From Simmondsia chinensis (Eukaryota > Streptophyta > Magnoliopsida > Caryophyllales > Simmondsiaceae): DNA of 64,000 nucleotides. Positions 11,251 through 23,182 of the stretch are shown piece by piece. Numbering within the stretch: position 1 is the stretch's first letter; the number at the start of each line of letters is the position of its first letter. The notes beneath the pieces were generated by a model that was not told the origin of the DNA, made no database searches, and saw nothing but the letters and a program-made list of their open reading frames with translations. A program made the translations under genes and the position numbers. The DNA is taken from the NCBI GenBank assembly GCA_018398585.1, contig JAGTTD010000016.1, forward strand, positions 24,723,212 through 24,787,211. The letters are read 5' to 3'.

Positions 11251-11685
11251 CCCATTCCAGCTCAGTCTAATACCACCGAAAATCAAAGCTCTCTCTCCTC
11301 TTCCTCTACTATCTCTCTTTAGTTTTCATCTCCAAGCCTTGGCAAAATTTTATTAGCATCTTTCTTGGCTTCTAATGAGTGCATGTTATACATAGATTGG
11401 ATTGCGTTAATCCTAAAGGATACCCTAATAGCGTCGAATCATCTTTTAGGACAATCGCTTGTACCACCGCTCGGTTATTCGCTTTGTAAGATCTTTCCTC
11501 ACTCCATCGCTTTCGTTGCTATGTTTGATTGCTTGTTGTTTCTTACAACAAAGGTGAGCTGGGGCCAATGACTTGCGGGGATGGTTAGGGTGGTCGAAAG
11601 AGGCCGATGGGGGTTGCTTCAGTAGTTTAAAACATTAAGGAGTATTTTGGCATATTATAAAAAATATTACTCTACAAGTCACAAT

Positions 11686-11688
<3 letters not shown>

Positions 11689-11737
<49 letters not shown>
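11689..11737 (+). repeat. poly(A) tract, about 49 bases
   Basis: An almost uninterrupted A run. It could be the tail of a retroposed transcript whose body lies immediately left, but no target duplication was found. Confidence 0.6.
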
Positions 11738-11739
<2 letters not shown>

Positions 11740-12318
11740 TTTGTTCAAAAAAAAAAATGGAATGACATAAAAGTGATTTTGTTTTTCTTTAAAATAGAAA
11801 TATAAACTTTACTTTTATTCGGAAAAAAACAAAAACCCTTTCATATTTGGGTCAAACAACTTAGGAAACTCAAAAATATATTTGTGATCAAATAACAAGA
11901 AATACTTATTCGATGAAAACAAACAGACCAAATAGCCACTAAATACATGAAATCATGAAATGAATGTATATATAACCCAACTAATATAATGTGTAATTTG
12001 AGGAGTGGATTAAATATTTGCCATGTAGTGCCTGTTTGTTGTTTTCCTATTTTTTTGAGTATTTATTTTGTGTTTTTTTTTATTTTTCGAGTTTAATCGG
12101 GTTCTTTTAGGTCTCACATGCTTGATTCGCCTGTCTTTTTTTTATTGCGACTTTGTTGGTTATTATCTAAAACAAAAACTTTACAAATTTCATCAAAATA
12201 CGAACTTTAGAAAATCTTTTTCTTGATAAGCATGTAATTAAATACTTGAATTTTCTTTCTAATGAGAAATGCTTATCTATCTAATTTATACCCAAAATAT
12301 ATATATATAAAACAAAAA

Positions 12319-12880
12319 TGAAAATTTATCATTTAGGTACCCGAGGTTTAAGAATTTATCACTAAGGTATACTGACGTTTCAATATATATAATGAGGTAC
12401 CTTAAAATTTAAAAAATTTATTACTTAAGTACCTAAAGTTCAAAAATTTTATCAATTAGATATTATTTTTCAAAATTATATAAATTTTTATTAAAAATTG
12501 CTAACATAGGATGTAGTTATAGCAATATATAGGTGTCTTCCATCATAGTGTTATAATTTTCTATCGTAAAATGCTAACACACCACATTTTTCACTAATAT
12601 GTCGATATCTTCCATCAAAATTCAGTAACCTTTTTTTCGTATTCGGTTTGATTTTTGTTGAAAAAATTGATATAACTCGTACATATTATTATAATTATAT
12701 ATTAAACCAATATTTTATGGTGAAAAACGTTCGAACTTTCACAAAAATCACCAAATTCTTGCATAGGATACCTAAGTGATAAAATTTTGAAAACTCAGAA
12801 ATCTCATTGTATATATTGAAATATCAAGGTATCTAGGTGATAAATAACCAAACCTCAGGGTATCTAAATAATAATTTCCC
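12319..12880. mobile_element. MITE with long inverted arms (atcacttaggtacc family)
   Basis: The left end (from gaaaatttatcatttaggtacc) and the reverse complement of the right end (to about 12880) match over roughly 100 bp. Both contain tttatcac(c)taggta and tttcaatatatata. A fragment of the same family lies in intron 4 of the DHQS-II gene (34935-35045), which supports a mobile origin. No open frame; no target duplication was resolved. Confidence 0.65.
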
Positions 12881-12998
12881 AACAAAAAATTATTAGCCTA
12901 TAAAAAAATTTTAACAAATAAAACTACTTCTAAGATTTCGCCAATTAGTTTAAGCATTAGCGATAGTTGATTTTTTAAAATATGGTATTAGAACCTTA

Positions 12999-13193
12999 AG
13001 CATTAGCGATAGTTGATTTTTTTCTCTCTCATCAGGTCACCATGATGCAATGAAGGCATTCCTCTCAGGTTGGGGGTCCTCGGAAACAACCTTTCTTCAG
13101 GTTGACACCCTGAAGGGAGAAGGCTGCATACATCTACCCCCCAGACCCCGCTTATATGGGAGCCCTTGAGGCACTGGGATTGTTGTTGTTGTT
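12999..13193 (+). mobile_element. Au-SINE-like element with RTE tail, 14-bp TSD
   Basis: A 195-bp insertion is flanked by perfect duplications gtattagaacctta at 12985-12998 and 13194-13207. Its 3' half carries the conserved tail (ggttgggggtcctcggaaac, aggctgcatacatctacccc, cagaccccgctta) and ends in (TTG)n. Length and tail fit plant Au-type SINEs. Its first 22 bases, agcattagcgatagttgatt, also occur just upstream at about 12956-12976, before the left target duplication; this is discussed as a finding. Confidence 0.8.
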
Positions 13194-13312
13194 GTATTAG
13201 AACCTTATTGACTAAAAGATCATGAGTTCTAATATCAATAATATGCATTCTCGATATTAATAAGATTTTAACAAGGTTGGGTTGAACATGCACTACAACA
13301 AAAAGGGGTAAA

Positions 13313-13450
13313 TCTCGGCGCTTTTTTTTGGTTGCGCCGAGAAAAAAAACGCCGAAAAATAAAAGCACCGGTATTCTCTCGGCGTTTATATTATCGCCGG
13401 TTCTCTATCGGCGCTTATAAACGCCGATATTTTTCGGCATTTTTTATTGT
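13313..13450. repeat. CACTA subterminal repeats, left end
   Basis: Short motifs ctcggcg, cgccga and cggcgcttat recur at least six times in both orientations within 140 bp of the terminus. In the En/Spm group such arrays bind the TNPA-type protein. The right end has a matching array at about 20340-20530. Confidence 0.75.
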
Positions 13451-13790
13451 CGAGATTTTTCGAGTTTTTTAAATACCCTACTTTTACTTCTTATCATAGA
13501 CCTTTTGTCTATTTATTTGTGCATATTTTTCACACACACACACACATATATATATATGTATATACAAAATTACTTAATAAAAAAATATCAACTAAACTGA
13601 TAAATTTTTCATAAGATTCCGAATTCGACAATCAAAATATGACATCATTGTCAATGTACTTCGATAGTTCAAGAAAAAATTTGAGATTTTTTTCACTCCA
13701 AATATCAACATAATTAATCTAATAACCAAAAATATATATATATATATACAATGCTAACTTAGTCAAGTACATTCTTCACAAATATATCAA

Positions 13791-15786
13791 TCAACCGAAT
13801 GAGCTTGGCGTGCTTGGAGATGCAAAAAAATTTGGGGGTTCACCGTCACCTGATCCCGATTCATCTCTACCCTGTATAGATAACATAATAGATTTAGTAT
13901 ATCTGATCCAAAATTTTGCTTCACATGGTAAATTCATATAGTTCCCCAAAAGTACCAACCCCAATGCCACCTTTTGTCTCAATCATTCACATCATCAATT
14001 TCATTATTTACAAAGGATTAGAAAGGCGATTATTTACATTATAGTACAAACAAATACAAATTAAATAGATTATCTTACCGGATCAGCAACCGCAGTAATA
14101 ATTGCTCGACCTTCTGCTATCATTTCATATGATGCTTGGCCAGAAGAAACAGCATCATAGATGAGTAGGAGCCTTCTCATTTGCTGCTTTACATTGGCCA
14201 ATTCTATTTTCATATTTTGTAATTCGACATGATCACCGGTACGGTCGAGTCCCTTTTTCTTTAGTTCACCCCTGACTCCGTATATATCACTCCTCTTCAC
14301 GCCAAATCCATAGCCTACCGCTCGATAGCCCGGATTTTCCTGTTCATACATTAGCTCTGCAAATACTTCCTCCTCGATTTCTGATCGAGGTCTGGAAGAA
14401 GATCCAAGTCGAGCCTCAACTATTTCTCTAGCTGTATCCTACAAAGAAGAGAAAAAGACATTAAATACATTTAAATTAAAAAAAATGTGAGATAATAATA
14501 AAACCCACCATAAATTCTTGTGAAACCGTGTTCTCAAAAAAGCCACCACTTTTCCTGGTATGAGTTTCTTGGCAAAACTCTATACTCGTGGGCTTCCTTC
14601 CTTTATTAATTTCCTACAATCAATACGTCAACATAAGTCTTAACTAATTTAACAGGTAGATAGTAATAATACACTAAACATATGCTTAAGTCCTTACAAA
14701 ACTATCTCTTTTATTGGCATAACTTATTGAACCAGTCGTGTGAAACTGATTCTGCTTGGCACGTGCTTCTTTGCCGCATTTACTCTTTTCCTGACATTGG
14801 AAATCAACATCAATCCAAGAAAAACTTTACATTCATAATCAATATCAATCTGCTTCCCCCCTTTTTGACCAATCAAAAATTACTTAAAAAGAAATTGTTT
14901 TACCTTGCCTTGTGGAGAAAACCAAAAATGTACCAAAGTTATCCAGTGGTCACGATTAACTCCTCGTGGCACTGTTGCAATAACTTTAGCCTCAGTTTTG
15001 TTCCCTTGGCAATATTGCGCTTTCAGGCTCGTCTTATAACCCCTCCACATTTTGCCAAGATGCTGTAGTATTGATTTATCAATCAATACATCACTGGGCA
15101 TTGAAAATTTTCCCTAAAACATAAAATCCAACAATAATGTCACAAAAAGGCAAAGAAATAAAACATTAATTAATACAATGATAAAGTTCAAAAACTTCAG
15201 ACATACATATTATATCGTATATATAAAGTAAACTTCATACATAAATAATACTTACTCGGATAACCTCAGTAGCTTCTGCTTTGTATTGGTTATTCATTGT
15301 ACGCCAATCCCTTATTCCGAGCGGACAAAACCGTCCCGTTTTTGCAACCTCTCCAATAAACCGGATCAACAAATCGGCACCCTTTCTAATTGGTTGGCGT
15401 AGGTCATTGAACCGCACAATAATTCTTACACCTTCAGGAAGATGCCATACTTCCTTAACTGGTATCGTCCTTAAGGTACTCAAGTTACCTTAGCCATCTA
15501 TTAACGATTAAGATATACCATTACTTTTTTAATTGATTGAAAAATTATTACCATAATTAATGCTATAAAATTGAAAATATTTACCGATAAGTTGAAGTAG
15601 CTCCCTCTCATCAAATAGCACGTCAGTGGACCAAACACCAGCTTCCCTGACTGGTCCCTCTGCTTCAGATGTTGACGGTCTTGGCCGACTGTCATCACCT
15701 CCTTCATTTTTCGGTGTTGCTGTTGAGGACTGCACTGATTTGCCACTTCTAAAAAACCTCCTCATTGTGAATCCACGCTTTTCCAA
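13791..15786 (-). CDS. TNPA-like / Ptta-En-Spm plant transposase, multi-exon
   Basis: Read on the minus strand, exon-sized segments join across GT-AG introns. They are about 15786-15588 (basic, Ser-rich N-terminus), 15495-15256 (LPEGVRIIVRFNDLRQPI, RFIGEVAKTGRFCPLGIRDW), 15112-14904 (VPRGVNRDHWITLVHFW), 14800-14690, 14615-14510, 14440-14090 and 13875-13791. The last large exon holds a coiled-coil-like stretch and EVFAELMYEQENPGYRAVGYG. This is the architecture of the plant Ptta/En/Spm transposase family (Transposase_24). The final exon ends with a Ser/Pro-rich tail and stop at 13791. Internal exon edges are approximate. The protein is expected to bind the subterminal repeats; that role is inferred from the superfamily. 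Confidence 0.7.
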
Positions 15787-16068
15787 AAATAAAAGAATTA
15801 GTAGATGTATAATAGAACGTACAAAAATAAAATGAGAAGCAAATATGTTCCGTAAAACAATCCTTCAATAATGAAACAAAGATCATGGACAAAATGAAAC
15901 AACATGTACAAAAGAAAACTAACATACATGGACAAAATAAAACAACACATACAAAAGAAAACTAACATACATGGACAAAATGAAACAACACGTACAAAAG
16001 AAAACTAACATACATGGACAAAATGAAACAACACGTAATATTATTTCACAACTATAAAAAAACAAAGA

Positions 16069-19000
16069 TCAAATCTCGCCTAGATCATACAAGTCCCTAG
16101 GTTTAGTCTTAATGACATGATACCATCCCTTTTGCATCTCATCTTGAATATAGAAAAGTTGCTTTGTTTGAGATGAGATGACAAATGGATCATCTTTCAA
16201 CAATCGACCCGTATGCATCAACTTAGAGAAGTTCACACAAGCACCATCATTTCTAAATGTTCTTAAGCCCCTATTTATATCTACCCAGTCACAACGAAAA
16301 ATGACAACTTTACAACCCCCATAATAGTCTAGTTCATATATGTCTGTCAATTTGCCACAGTAAACTTATCCATCAGCTACGACCATGACCCCAGAATTTT
16401 GTGTCCTCATGTAGCGTTCATGATCTTCTGTATGAAACTTGTATCCATTAAGGACAAAGCCCTTCATTCTTTTAGTATACTGATTTAGCCCACCAGCTAA
16501 AGCCCTTCTCAATCGGCCTTCTTCGGTAGTTGCATCAATTATGTGCACCTTAATAGAATAAAAGGTAGTATCAAAATTAATGGTGAATATATAATATCAA
16601 CTTCACCATCGAATAAAATATACTAACCTAGTTTTGAAGCCACTCAGAAAACTCTTCAACAATCCACTGATTTTCTAATGTTGCATTAGATCGACCTCTA
16701 TGGAAATATGCTCGTCGTTTTTCACTTAAAAATTCACTATAATAAGAAAATTATTAGCAGGTTGAACAAAAATAGTTAATATTGACAAAGTTGCTTCTAT
16801 TAACACTTACTCACGAAGTTCCTTGATTTCATCTAGCTGAAGTAGCACATAACGATGCGCTTGTTCCTTACTTCTCATATCAAGGCGAACAATTTTCTCT
16901 TTTCCAATTGCACGACCCCCAGACTTTAACCAGTATTTACCCATACTTGAACCATTATCATCATTTCTTTTGGGTCTATTAAAAATGGTCGTAGCACCTT
17001 CTAAGTATCTAGAACAAAATGTAATAGTCTCCTCCATGATGTAGCCTTCAGCAATGGACCCTTCTGGCCGCGCCTGGTTACTTACGTATGCTTTCAAATG
17101 GGACAAATACCTTTATTACATAAATATAAACAACACGTGAGATCAATTACTGGATGCCAAATATGAGAGATAAAAGTAAATGAAGCATTATCGGCTAACC
17201 TTTCAATCGGATACATCCATCTATAGTGAACAGTCCCACCAAGCTTAGCCTCCTCTACTAAATGAATTAGTAGATGAACCATGACTTTGAAAAATATAGG
17301 TAGAAATTCCATCTCCATCTCACAAAGTGTAAGAATAATGTTTGATTGTTGAAGATCGAGCATATTTGGGTCGAGGGTCGTAGAACACAAGTATTTGAAA
17401 AAGGAAGACAAGTCTGAAAGCAACTCAATGACTTGTGTGGCATTGGATGCTCGTAAAGCTACAGGAAGAATATCTTGCATAAGAATATGGTTGTCATGAC
17501 TTTTAAGGTTTAAGAGTTTTCTTTGTTTCAACTTTACACATCTGGAGATGTTAGATCCATATCCATCTGGGACCCTAAGTTTCTGTAGAACTCTTAGAAA
17601 CCGTTCTTTATCATTTGAAGACATATAGTAAGAAGCTGGAGGCATGTACGGATCTCTATTAGGACGAGGTTGTAGCCAAAGATGTGGCTTTATGTTCCTT
17701 TCTTCAAGGGCCCGTCTTGCCTTTTCATCATCTCTAGTCTTTCTCTCCATATGTAATAGCGTCCCCAGAACATTATCACACACATTTTTCTCTATGTGCA
17801 TGACATCTAGATTATGTCGAAGGAGATTGTACTCCCAATATGGCAAGTCAAAAAATATGATTTTTTTCTTCCAAAGCACTTCCTCATTGTCCACTCTTTC
17901 TATTGAACTGTCTATGTGGTGCCTTTCTCTTTTCTTCTTACTAGTCTTTTGGGTTTTTCCGTACTTGTAAGGAACTTGTTCTTGTGCTTTCAAGATATCA
18001 GTCCCTGATGCCGGAGTAGGAGCACAAGCATACTCCATTGTCCCATCAAACAATTGACTCTGAGATCGAAAAGGGTGATTATTAGGTAACCATTTATGGT
18101 GTCCATTATAGCAAATCTTGCCCCTAAACTTATAAGAATGTGTATGTTCAGTGCAATAAGGACAAGCTGTGTAGCCCTTTGTACTCCAACCAGACAACAT
18201 AGCATATGCAGGAAAGTCATTGATAGTCCATATTATAGCCCCTTGCATCCTAAAGTTTTGTCCACTATAGGCATCATATGCATCAATACCTTCCCATAAC
18301 AATTTCAACTCATGCAGCAATGGTTGTAGGTACACATCAATGTCAAGTCCAGGGCCCGATTTCCCAGGAATAATCGAAGAAAGAATGAATGATGATTGCT
18401 TCATACATAGCCATGGGGGCAAGTTGTACGGGATCAACACCACTGGCCATGTACTATAAGTAGTATTCATAAGACGGTACGGATTGAAACCGTCACTAGC
18501 AAGACCAAGCCTAACGCTACGAGGATCTGAAGAAAACTCCGGATACCGAGCATCAAATGCCCTCCAAGCTAAGCCATCTGCAGGATGCCTTAATTTCCCA
18601 TCCTTCAAACGGTCTATCTCATGCCATCTCATATCTTCGGCTGTTTTAGATGACATGTATAATCTTTTGAGCCTTGAAATCAAGAAAAAATACCGCATAA
18701 CCTTAGCGGGCTCTCCTTTCTTGGTTGACATAGTTTCATCACTACAACTGTCATCTTCCTTACCCTTAATTGTCTTCCATCTTGAGGTACCGCATGTATG
18801 ACAACTCTCTTTTTCAGGCATTTTACCCCAATACAACATACAATTATTTGGACAAGCATGAATCTTTTCATATACAAGACCCAACTTATTGATCATTTTC
18901 TGAGCTTCATAATAAGATGATGGAAATACCATAATTTGGGAAAATGCATCAACAAGAAGTCTTAGCGACATCGTGAAGGACTCAGCAGACCAACTATGCA

Positions 19001-19540
19001 TACATTTCAAGTGAAAAAAGTGCAAAAGAAATGACAATTTGGAGAATGCGCTACAGCCTGGATATAGTTCTTCATTAGAAGCTTCCAATATCTTCTTATA
19101 CTTGGCTTTCTCCTCAGGAGATTGGTTGGGTTGTTCAAGAGGAACTTGGTCCGACCAATCATGTTCATCAGACAAATGGGGTTCACTTGTGGAGGGAGGA
19201 ATATCAACTCCGATACTTTCTCGTAGTAATCCACCAATATCATCTCGCCCTATGGCCCTTCCCTCATTATTATTGGTAGATGTTTGACTATTGCATCTCA
19301 ATTGTTGAACAATATCTTCTTTTCCATGAAAAATCCATTTCTTATACTTTGGCCAAAAATCCTTAAAAAGGATATGATATTCCACATCTTCTAATGAGAA
19401 CCATTTGGCTACTTTGCATTTATTACATGGACATCGAGTTTTTCCTTCTATAAGGTTTCTTTAGCCAACTTAATGAATTCAATGACACCATCAATATAAG
19501 CTTGACTAATCCTTGGTTGCGTGATCCAACTCGTATCCAT
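16069..19540 (-). pseudogene. TNPD-like CACTA transposase (Transposase_21), damaged
   Basis: The start ATG is at 19540 and begins a Transpos_assoc-type domain (MDTSWITQPRISQAYIDGVI). A one-base shift near 19440 separates it from the main frame (19385-17094). There the TNP2 core is clear: LGLASDGFNPYRLMNTTYST, WPVVLIPYNLPPWLCMKQSS, IDVYLQPLLHELK, WTINDFPAYAMLSGWSTKG and LDVMHIEKNVCDNVLGTLL. A DUF4218-type region ends at RWMYPIER and continues past an intron (about 17110-17200) into YLSHLKAYVSNQARPEGSIA. Further exons lead to a DUF4216-type C-terminus (LDYYGGCKVVIFRCDWVD), closing at 16069. An in-frame TAA at about 16366 interrupts the last part. Frameshift plus stop make it probably inactive, unless the first lies in an unrecognised intron. 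Confidence 0.85.
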
Positions 19541-20339
19541 ATCTCTAAATATTAAGTAGTGCAATCAAATTACCTAAAAATTGAAAAAAGATAGAGTTCA
19601 TAAGACAAATATTTAATCAACCAATCAAAATATATACAAATACAAAAACAAATAATTAATGGGACTTAGGAGAAGTTAAAAATTAAAGTAAGATACATGA
19701 GTTCCTTATAATCAATTTTAATCCTCTAATGTGAAGGATCCATCTAAACAAGGGATACAGCAACAAAGTTTTATTTTTCCAAATTTAAAAATTATGAAAT
19801 CGATATCTAATCTCCCTGACATTAACAAATTGAACTCACAAGCGCCACCAACACATAATTTTAAACATCAATCAAACACAGTAACATAAGAATTTTGTCA
19901 AAACAATAATTTTTTGTATTAATCAATTGAAATGATGAGATGCAACGATAGAATCATTCGAACCATAGCATTAAGGATTTGCATGAAGCAAGGGAAAGTG
20001 TGAAACGACGATAATACAAAACTATAATAAAACTACTTCAACCAACTCAAATGATATAACACTTGTAGAAGAATAAGCAGTCCAATAAAAATAAAAACTG
20101 AAACTAGGGCAAGGACATCACATACTAACAGCAAAGCAAGAGCAACTGTGAAATCGGAAGGTGAGGGTGAGAGGCGAACCCGGGCGGCGATGGTGAGAGG
20201 CGAAGCCGGGCGGCGACGGTGACAGGAGAACGCCGGCGGCGATGCGGTTGGAAATCGGGTGGTGAGGGTGAGAGACAAGGCTTAGGGTTTGCGGAAGGTG
20301 AGGGTGAGAGACGACGGTGAGAGCGCGAGGGTTTGTTCG

Positions 20340-20530
20340 GGGTATTTATACCCCGAGAGAATCTCGGAGTTTATAAACGCCGAAACTTCTCGGCGTTTAT
20401 AAGCGCCGATATTTTTTGCGTCGTTTAAAAACGCCGAGAATTTTCGATGCTTTGTCTCGACGCATTTAAACGCCGAGATTTCTCGACGTTTGTATAAACG
20501 CCGATAATTATGCGCCGAGAATTGCCCTTT
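20340..20530. repeat. CACTA subterminal repeats, right end
   Basis: Motifs cgccgag, ctcggcg and cgccgata recur about ten times. They mirror the left array and mark the 5' regulatory end of the element. Just inside (about 20160-20330) is a GC-rich, imperfectly repeated segment around ggtgagaggcgaa, which probably belongs to the untranslated leader. Confidence 0.7.
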
Positions 20531-20545
20531 TTTGTTGTAGTGATG

Positions 20546-21884
20546 TGCATTATCAACATTTTAAGACGATAAGCATTCAACTAAGAGGACATGTTTGAAT
20601 GCAGAACTATTTTCGGACCATCACACATTAGCTTAAATTATTAGATAGTTGATTATTTGACATAATCTATAACATTATTTTTATAATTTAATAATATATA
20701 ATTATATTATTATGTTATTAAATATAACAATTAAATATCTGAGTTAAGTATGTGTAATATTAATGGGATTAGAATGGTGGCTGAGCTGTTCAGCTTAGAC
20801 TTTAAAGTTCAAACCCCACGTTGACCCACAATGCACCACGTGGATGCGGTCCCCCAAGTAATCTATTAATTTTAAAATAATAAAAAAGACTTTAATCTTT
20901 TTAATAAATAAAATAGTTTTTAATTTTTTGTAGCTTCATAAAAAGGTTCCCCTTTGGTGTGATGGTATTATTTTTTATTGATAAATGTGGTAATTTTTTT
21001 TGATTAATATTATAGTAAAATATCAAAAATAACCTTCAATGTCCTTGTTCTTATTTTATAATCACGAAACTTGAGATGTTATATTATGTAAGAACTATCT
21101 GTTTTCGCTTAATTTGTTTAAGAATATGATTATTGAAGGATATTTTTTGTTATTTTATTATACCATTAATAAAAATATAATTGTCATGTCAGCTCTGTTG
21201 ACGGAAAATAATAGCATCACACTAGAGAAGAGCCTTTTTTATTAATGCAACAAAAATATAGACTTCTTTTCATTAAATCAAAAAGATTAGAGTCATTTTT
21301 ATTATTTCGAACAATGTCGAGTATTAAAATATAATTAACCGTTTTATTTTTGGATAGCATTACCACCAAAGATATTTTTAATATATAATAGCATATTAAA
21401 AAATTTAAGTCTAATTATATTGCCATTATTATGTTTTCAATTTTTAAATAAGGATTATGCTAACGGGGGTCTTGACAAAATTAAGGGAGAAAGATGGTTG
21501 TGGTTAATTAAGGAAGGGGGTTTTAGTAGTTTAAGGAAAGATGTTGTTGCATTTATTCAGTAAATGGATAAAAAATAATTTTTTTTTTATTTTAGTTACT
21601 TTTTTATAAATGATGGTAATATGTAATATTTTTAGTTTAATTATATTTTATGACGGTAATAATTTAGATAATATTTCTTGTATATACAATGAAAAAAAAG
21701 AATTAAGGTAGACAACCTCGAACAACTATAAGAAAAAATAGAGTAAGAATGGGAATGTAACCTAACAATTACATCGTGTTTCTTTTCTCTTAATTATGAA
21801 TCTATACAAGAAAGATGAACTAAATTGTTTTTCTTAAAAAATATCTCTAAAATAAAAAAATTTATATCACCATCCTTTATGAAC
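20546..21884. other. AT-rich intergenic, no gene seen
   Basis: No coding potential. A more GC-balanced patch at about 20765-20870 is probably a fragment of a mobile element but has no partner here. The rest is dominated by A/T runs. Confidence 0.45.
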
Positions 21885-22030
21885 TTTTTTTTTTTTTTGC
21901 TAAGAAGTTACCCTGTAAACCCCGACCCATGCGACCCATACACCATATGAGCCATTTAAGTCAAGAAATCCTCAAGGAGAGATTCAAGCGAAGAATCGAA
22001 TTTCAAATCTTTTGGCGTAATACAATACTC
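21885..22030 (-). mobile_element. SINE with poly(A) tail, copy 2 (partial)
   Basis: On the minus strand this matches the SINE at 150-353 in reverse order. A T run (21885-21898) corresponds to its A tail, followed by gacccatgcgacccatacacc, agtcaagaaatcctcaaggagag and agaatcgaatttcaaatc. It is more diverged and lacks the far 5' end. No target duplication was identified. Confidence 0.6.
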
Positions 22031-22885
22031 CACATAGTTCTTATATTTTTAATTGTGCCAATTTTGCTTTGCATAATTTTAATATGTTAAATTGTTTTTC
22101 AGGAGAACCGACTTTGAATTGGCAATAAAACTTTTAATGGTACAATACTAGTGGGTTTAAGTTAGGTCAAAGAGTTGGCTTATATTAGATCATTTGTATG
22201 TAACATAATCAGACCCTTAAAAATTATTGGTGTTTGAGAATCATTTTCTTCCGTCGAAATTTTCAACCTATTAGTAAGGATATTTTGATCTAAAAAATTT
22301 TAAATATTGTTTCTTCTTTAAGTGGGAACCACTATTATTTTGCTACTTCTCTCCAAAAATAAAAATAAAAAATTATTTTGCTTTAAAATTATCTTTATGT
22401 ATAGACTAAATATTCAAAAAGCTCAATAAAAATATATATTTTTTCTATTAAATACTTTCTTTAATTCAAAATAACACAATAAAAAAGACAATAATCAAGT
22501 TATGGTCAAAAGCCCAAAAAAATTGAAAAAGATTAATCCAAAACAAGACGTACTTGATTTTGCATCTTCTGGTCAAACCAAATGGATGGAGATGGAATTT
22601 AAAAAAAAAAAAAAAAAAAAAAAAAGGGGGAGATGGAAGGCAACTATAACTCAGATGTGTTATAAAATTAGGAATATAAAATATTTAATAAAAGATAAAT
22701 AAAAATATAATCTCAAATATATTTAGAAAGGGATAGCAGATATTTTATTTCAGAACTAAGAAATCTAAATAATACAATATTCTCTTACTCTCAATTTTCT
22801 TTACGGCTTTCTACTATGCACTACTATTCTTGTGTTTACCTATATGAATATATAATGCATACTCGTTGTGTGTATATATATATAA
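22031..22885. other. AT-rich intergenic with poly(A) run
   Basis: No coding region. An A run of about 26 bases occurs at 22600-22625. The open frame at 22502-22702 simply reads through it as poly-Lys and is not a gene. Confidence 0.45.
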
Positions 22886-23168
22886 GATGGCATTTTTATG
22901 AGAGGGTGAGAGTATAAGACGAGTCAATCTTGGCCCTCAATTGTAATGGATGGACAAAATTTATTAGACACTAAAAAAAAAAAAAAAATTTACGGGCAAA
23001 ATTTGTTAAGCATTGAAAAAAAACAATTTCCTTCCCTTATTTCTTTTTTCCTTTTACCCCATAAAGGGGTATGGGCCATAAATTATTATTTTTTTTAGTG
23101 TCCAACAAATTTTGGCCGTTCATTTTAATAGAGGGCCAGGATTGACTCCTCTCGAAATAACGCTACCA
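22886..23168. mobile_element. MITE, terminal inverted repeat family gagagggtgag (short member)
   Basis: Its left end (gatggcatttttatgagagg, then gagtcaatcttggccctc) matches the reverse complement of its right end (ggtagcgttatttcgagagg, then agtcaatcctggccctc). TA repeats lie on both sides. It is a relative of the longer neighbour at 23183-23888, which shares the gagagggtgagagt and aatcttggcc parts. No open frame. Confidence 0.65.
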
Positions 23169-23182
23169 TATATATATATATA

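Larger units (their letters stand above)
10752..12318. other. no gene; possible promoter remnant and long poly(A)
   Basis: Mostly AT-rich. The segment 11040-11640 has more balanced composition and a promoter-like arrangement (see 11204-11250), followed by a CT-rich leader, but no protein of recognisable family. It may be a solo LTR or retroelement 5' end; no partner copy exists in the window to prove that. A run of about 49 A lies at 11689-11737. Confidence 0.4.
13291..20542 (-). mobile_element. full-length CACTA (En/Spm-type) DNA transposon
   Basis: The element opens with cactacaacaaaaa and closes with its inverted copy (ttgttgtagtg at the right end). It is bounded by 3-bp duplications atg at 13288-13290 and 20543-20545. 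Length is 7252 bp. Both ends carry many copies of cgccgag/ctcggcg subterminal repeats. Inside, both genes of the superfamily lie on the minus strand: a TNPD-like transposase near the right (5') end and a second, TNPA-like gene near the left end. Insertion edges are unambiguous. Autonomy is doubtful because the TNPD frame is broken. Confidence 0.95.

Noticed and set aside
17644..19287. Plus-strand and alternative-frame open frames within the CACTA transposase
   Set aside because: They are antisense or frame shadows of the TNPD-like coding region, with no domain of their own.
20033..20278. 81-codon frame with a hydrophobic tail near the right end of the CACTA element
   Set aside because: It lies in the GC-rich repeated leader region and shows no link to CACTA proteins. 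A small upstream exon cannot be excluded but is not supported.
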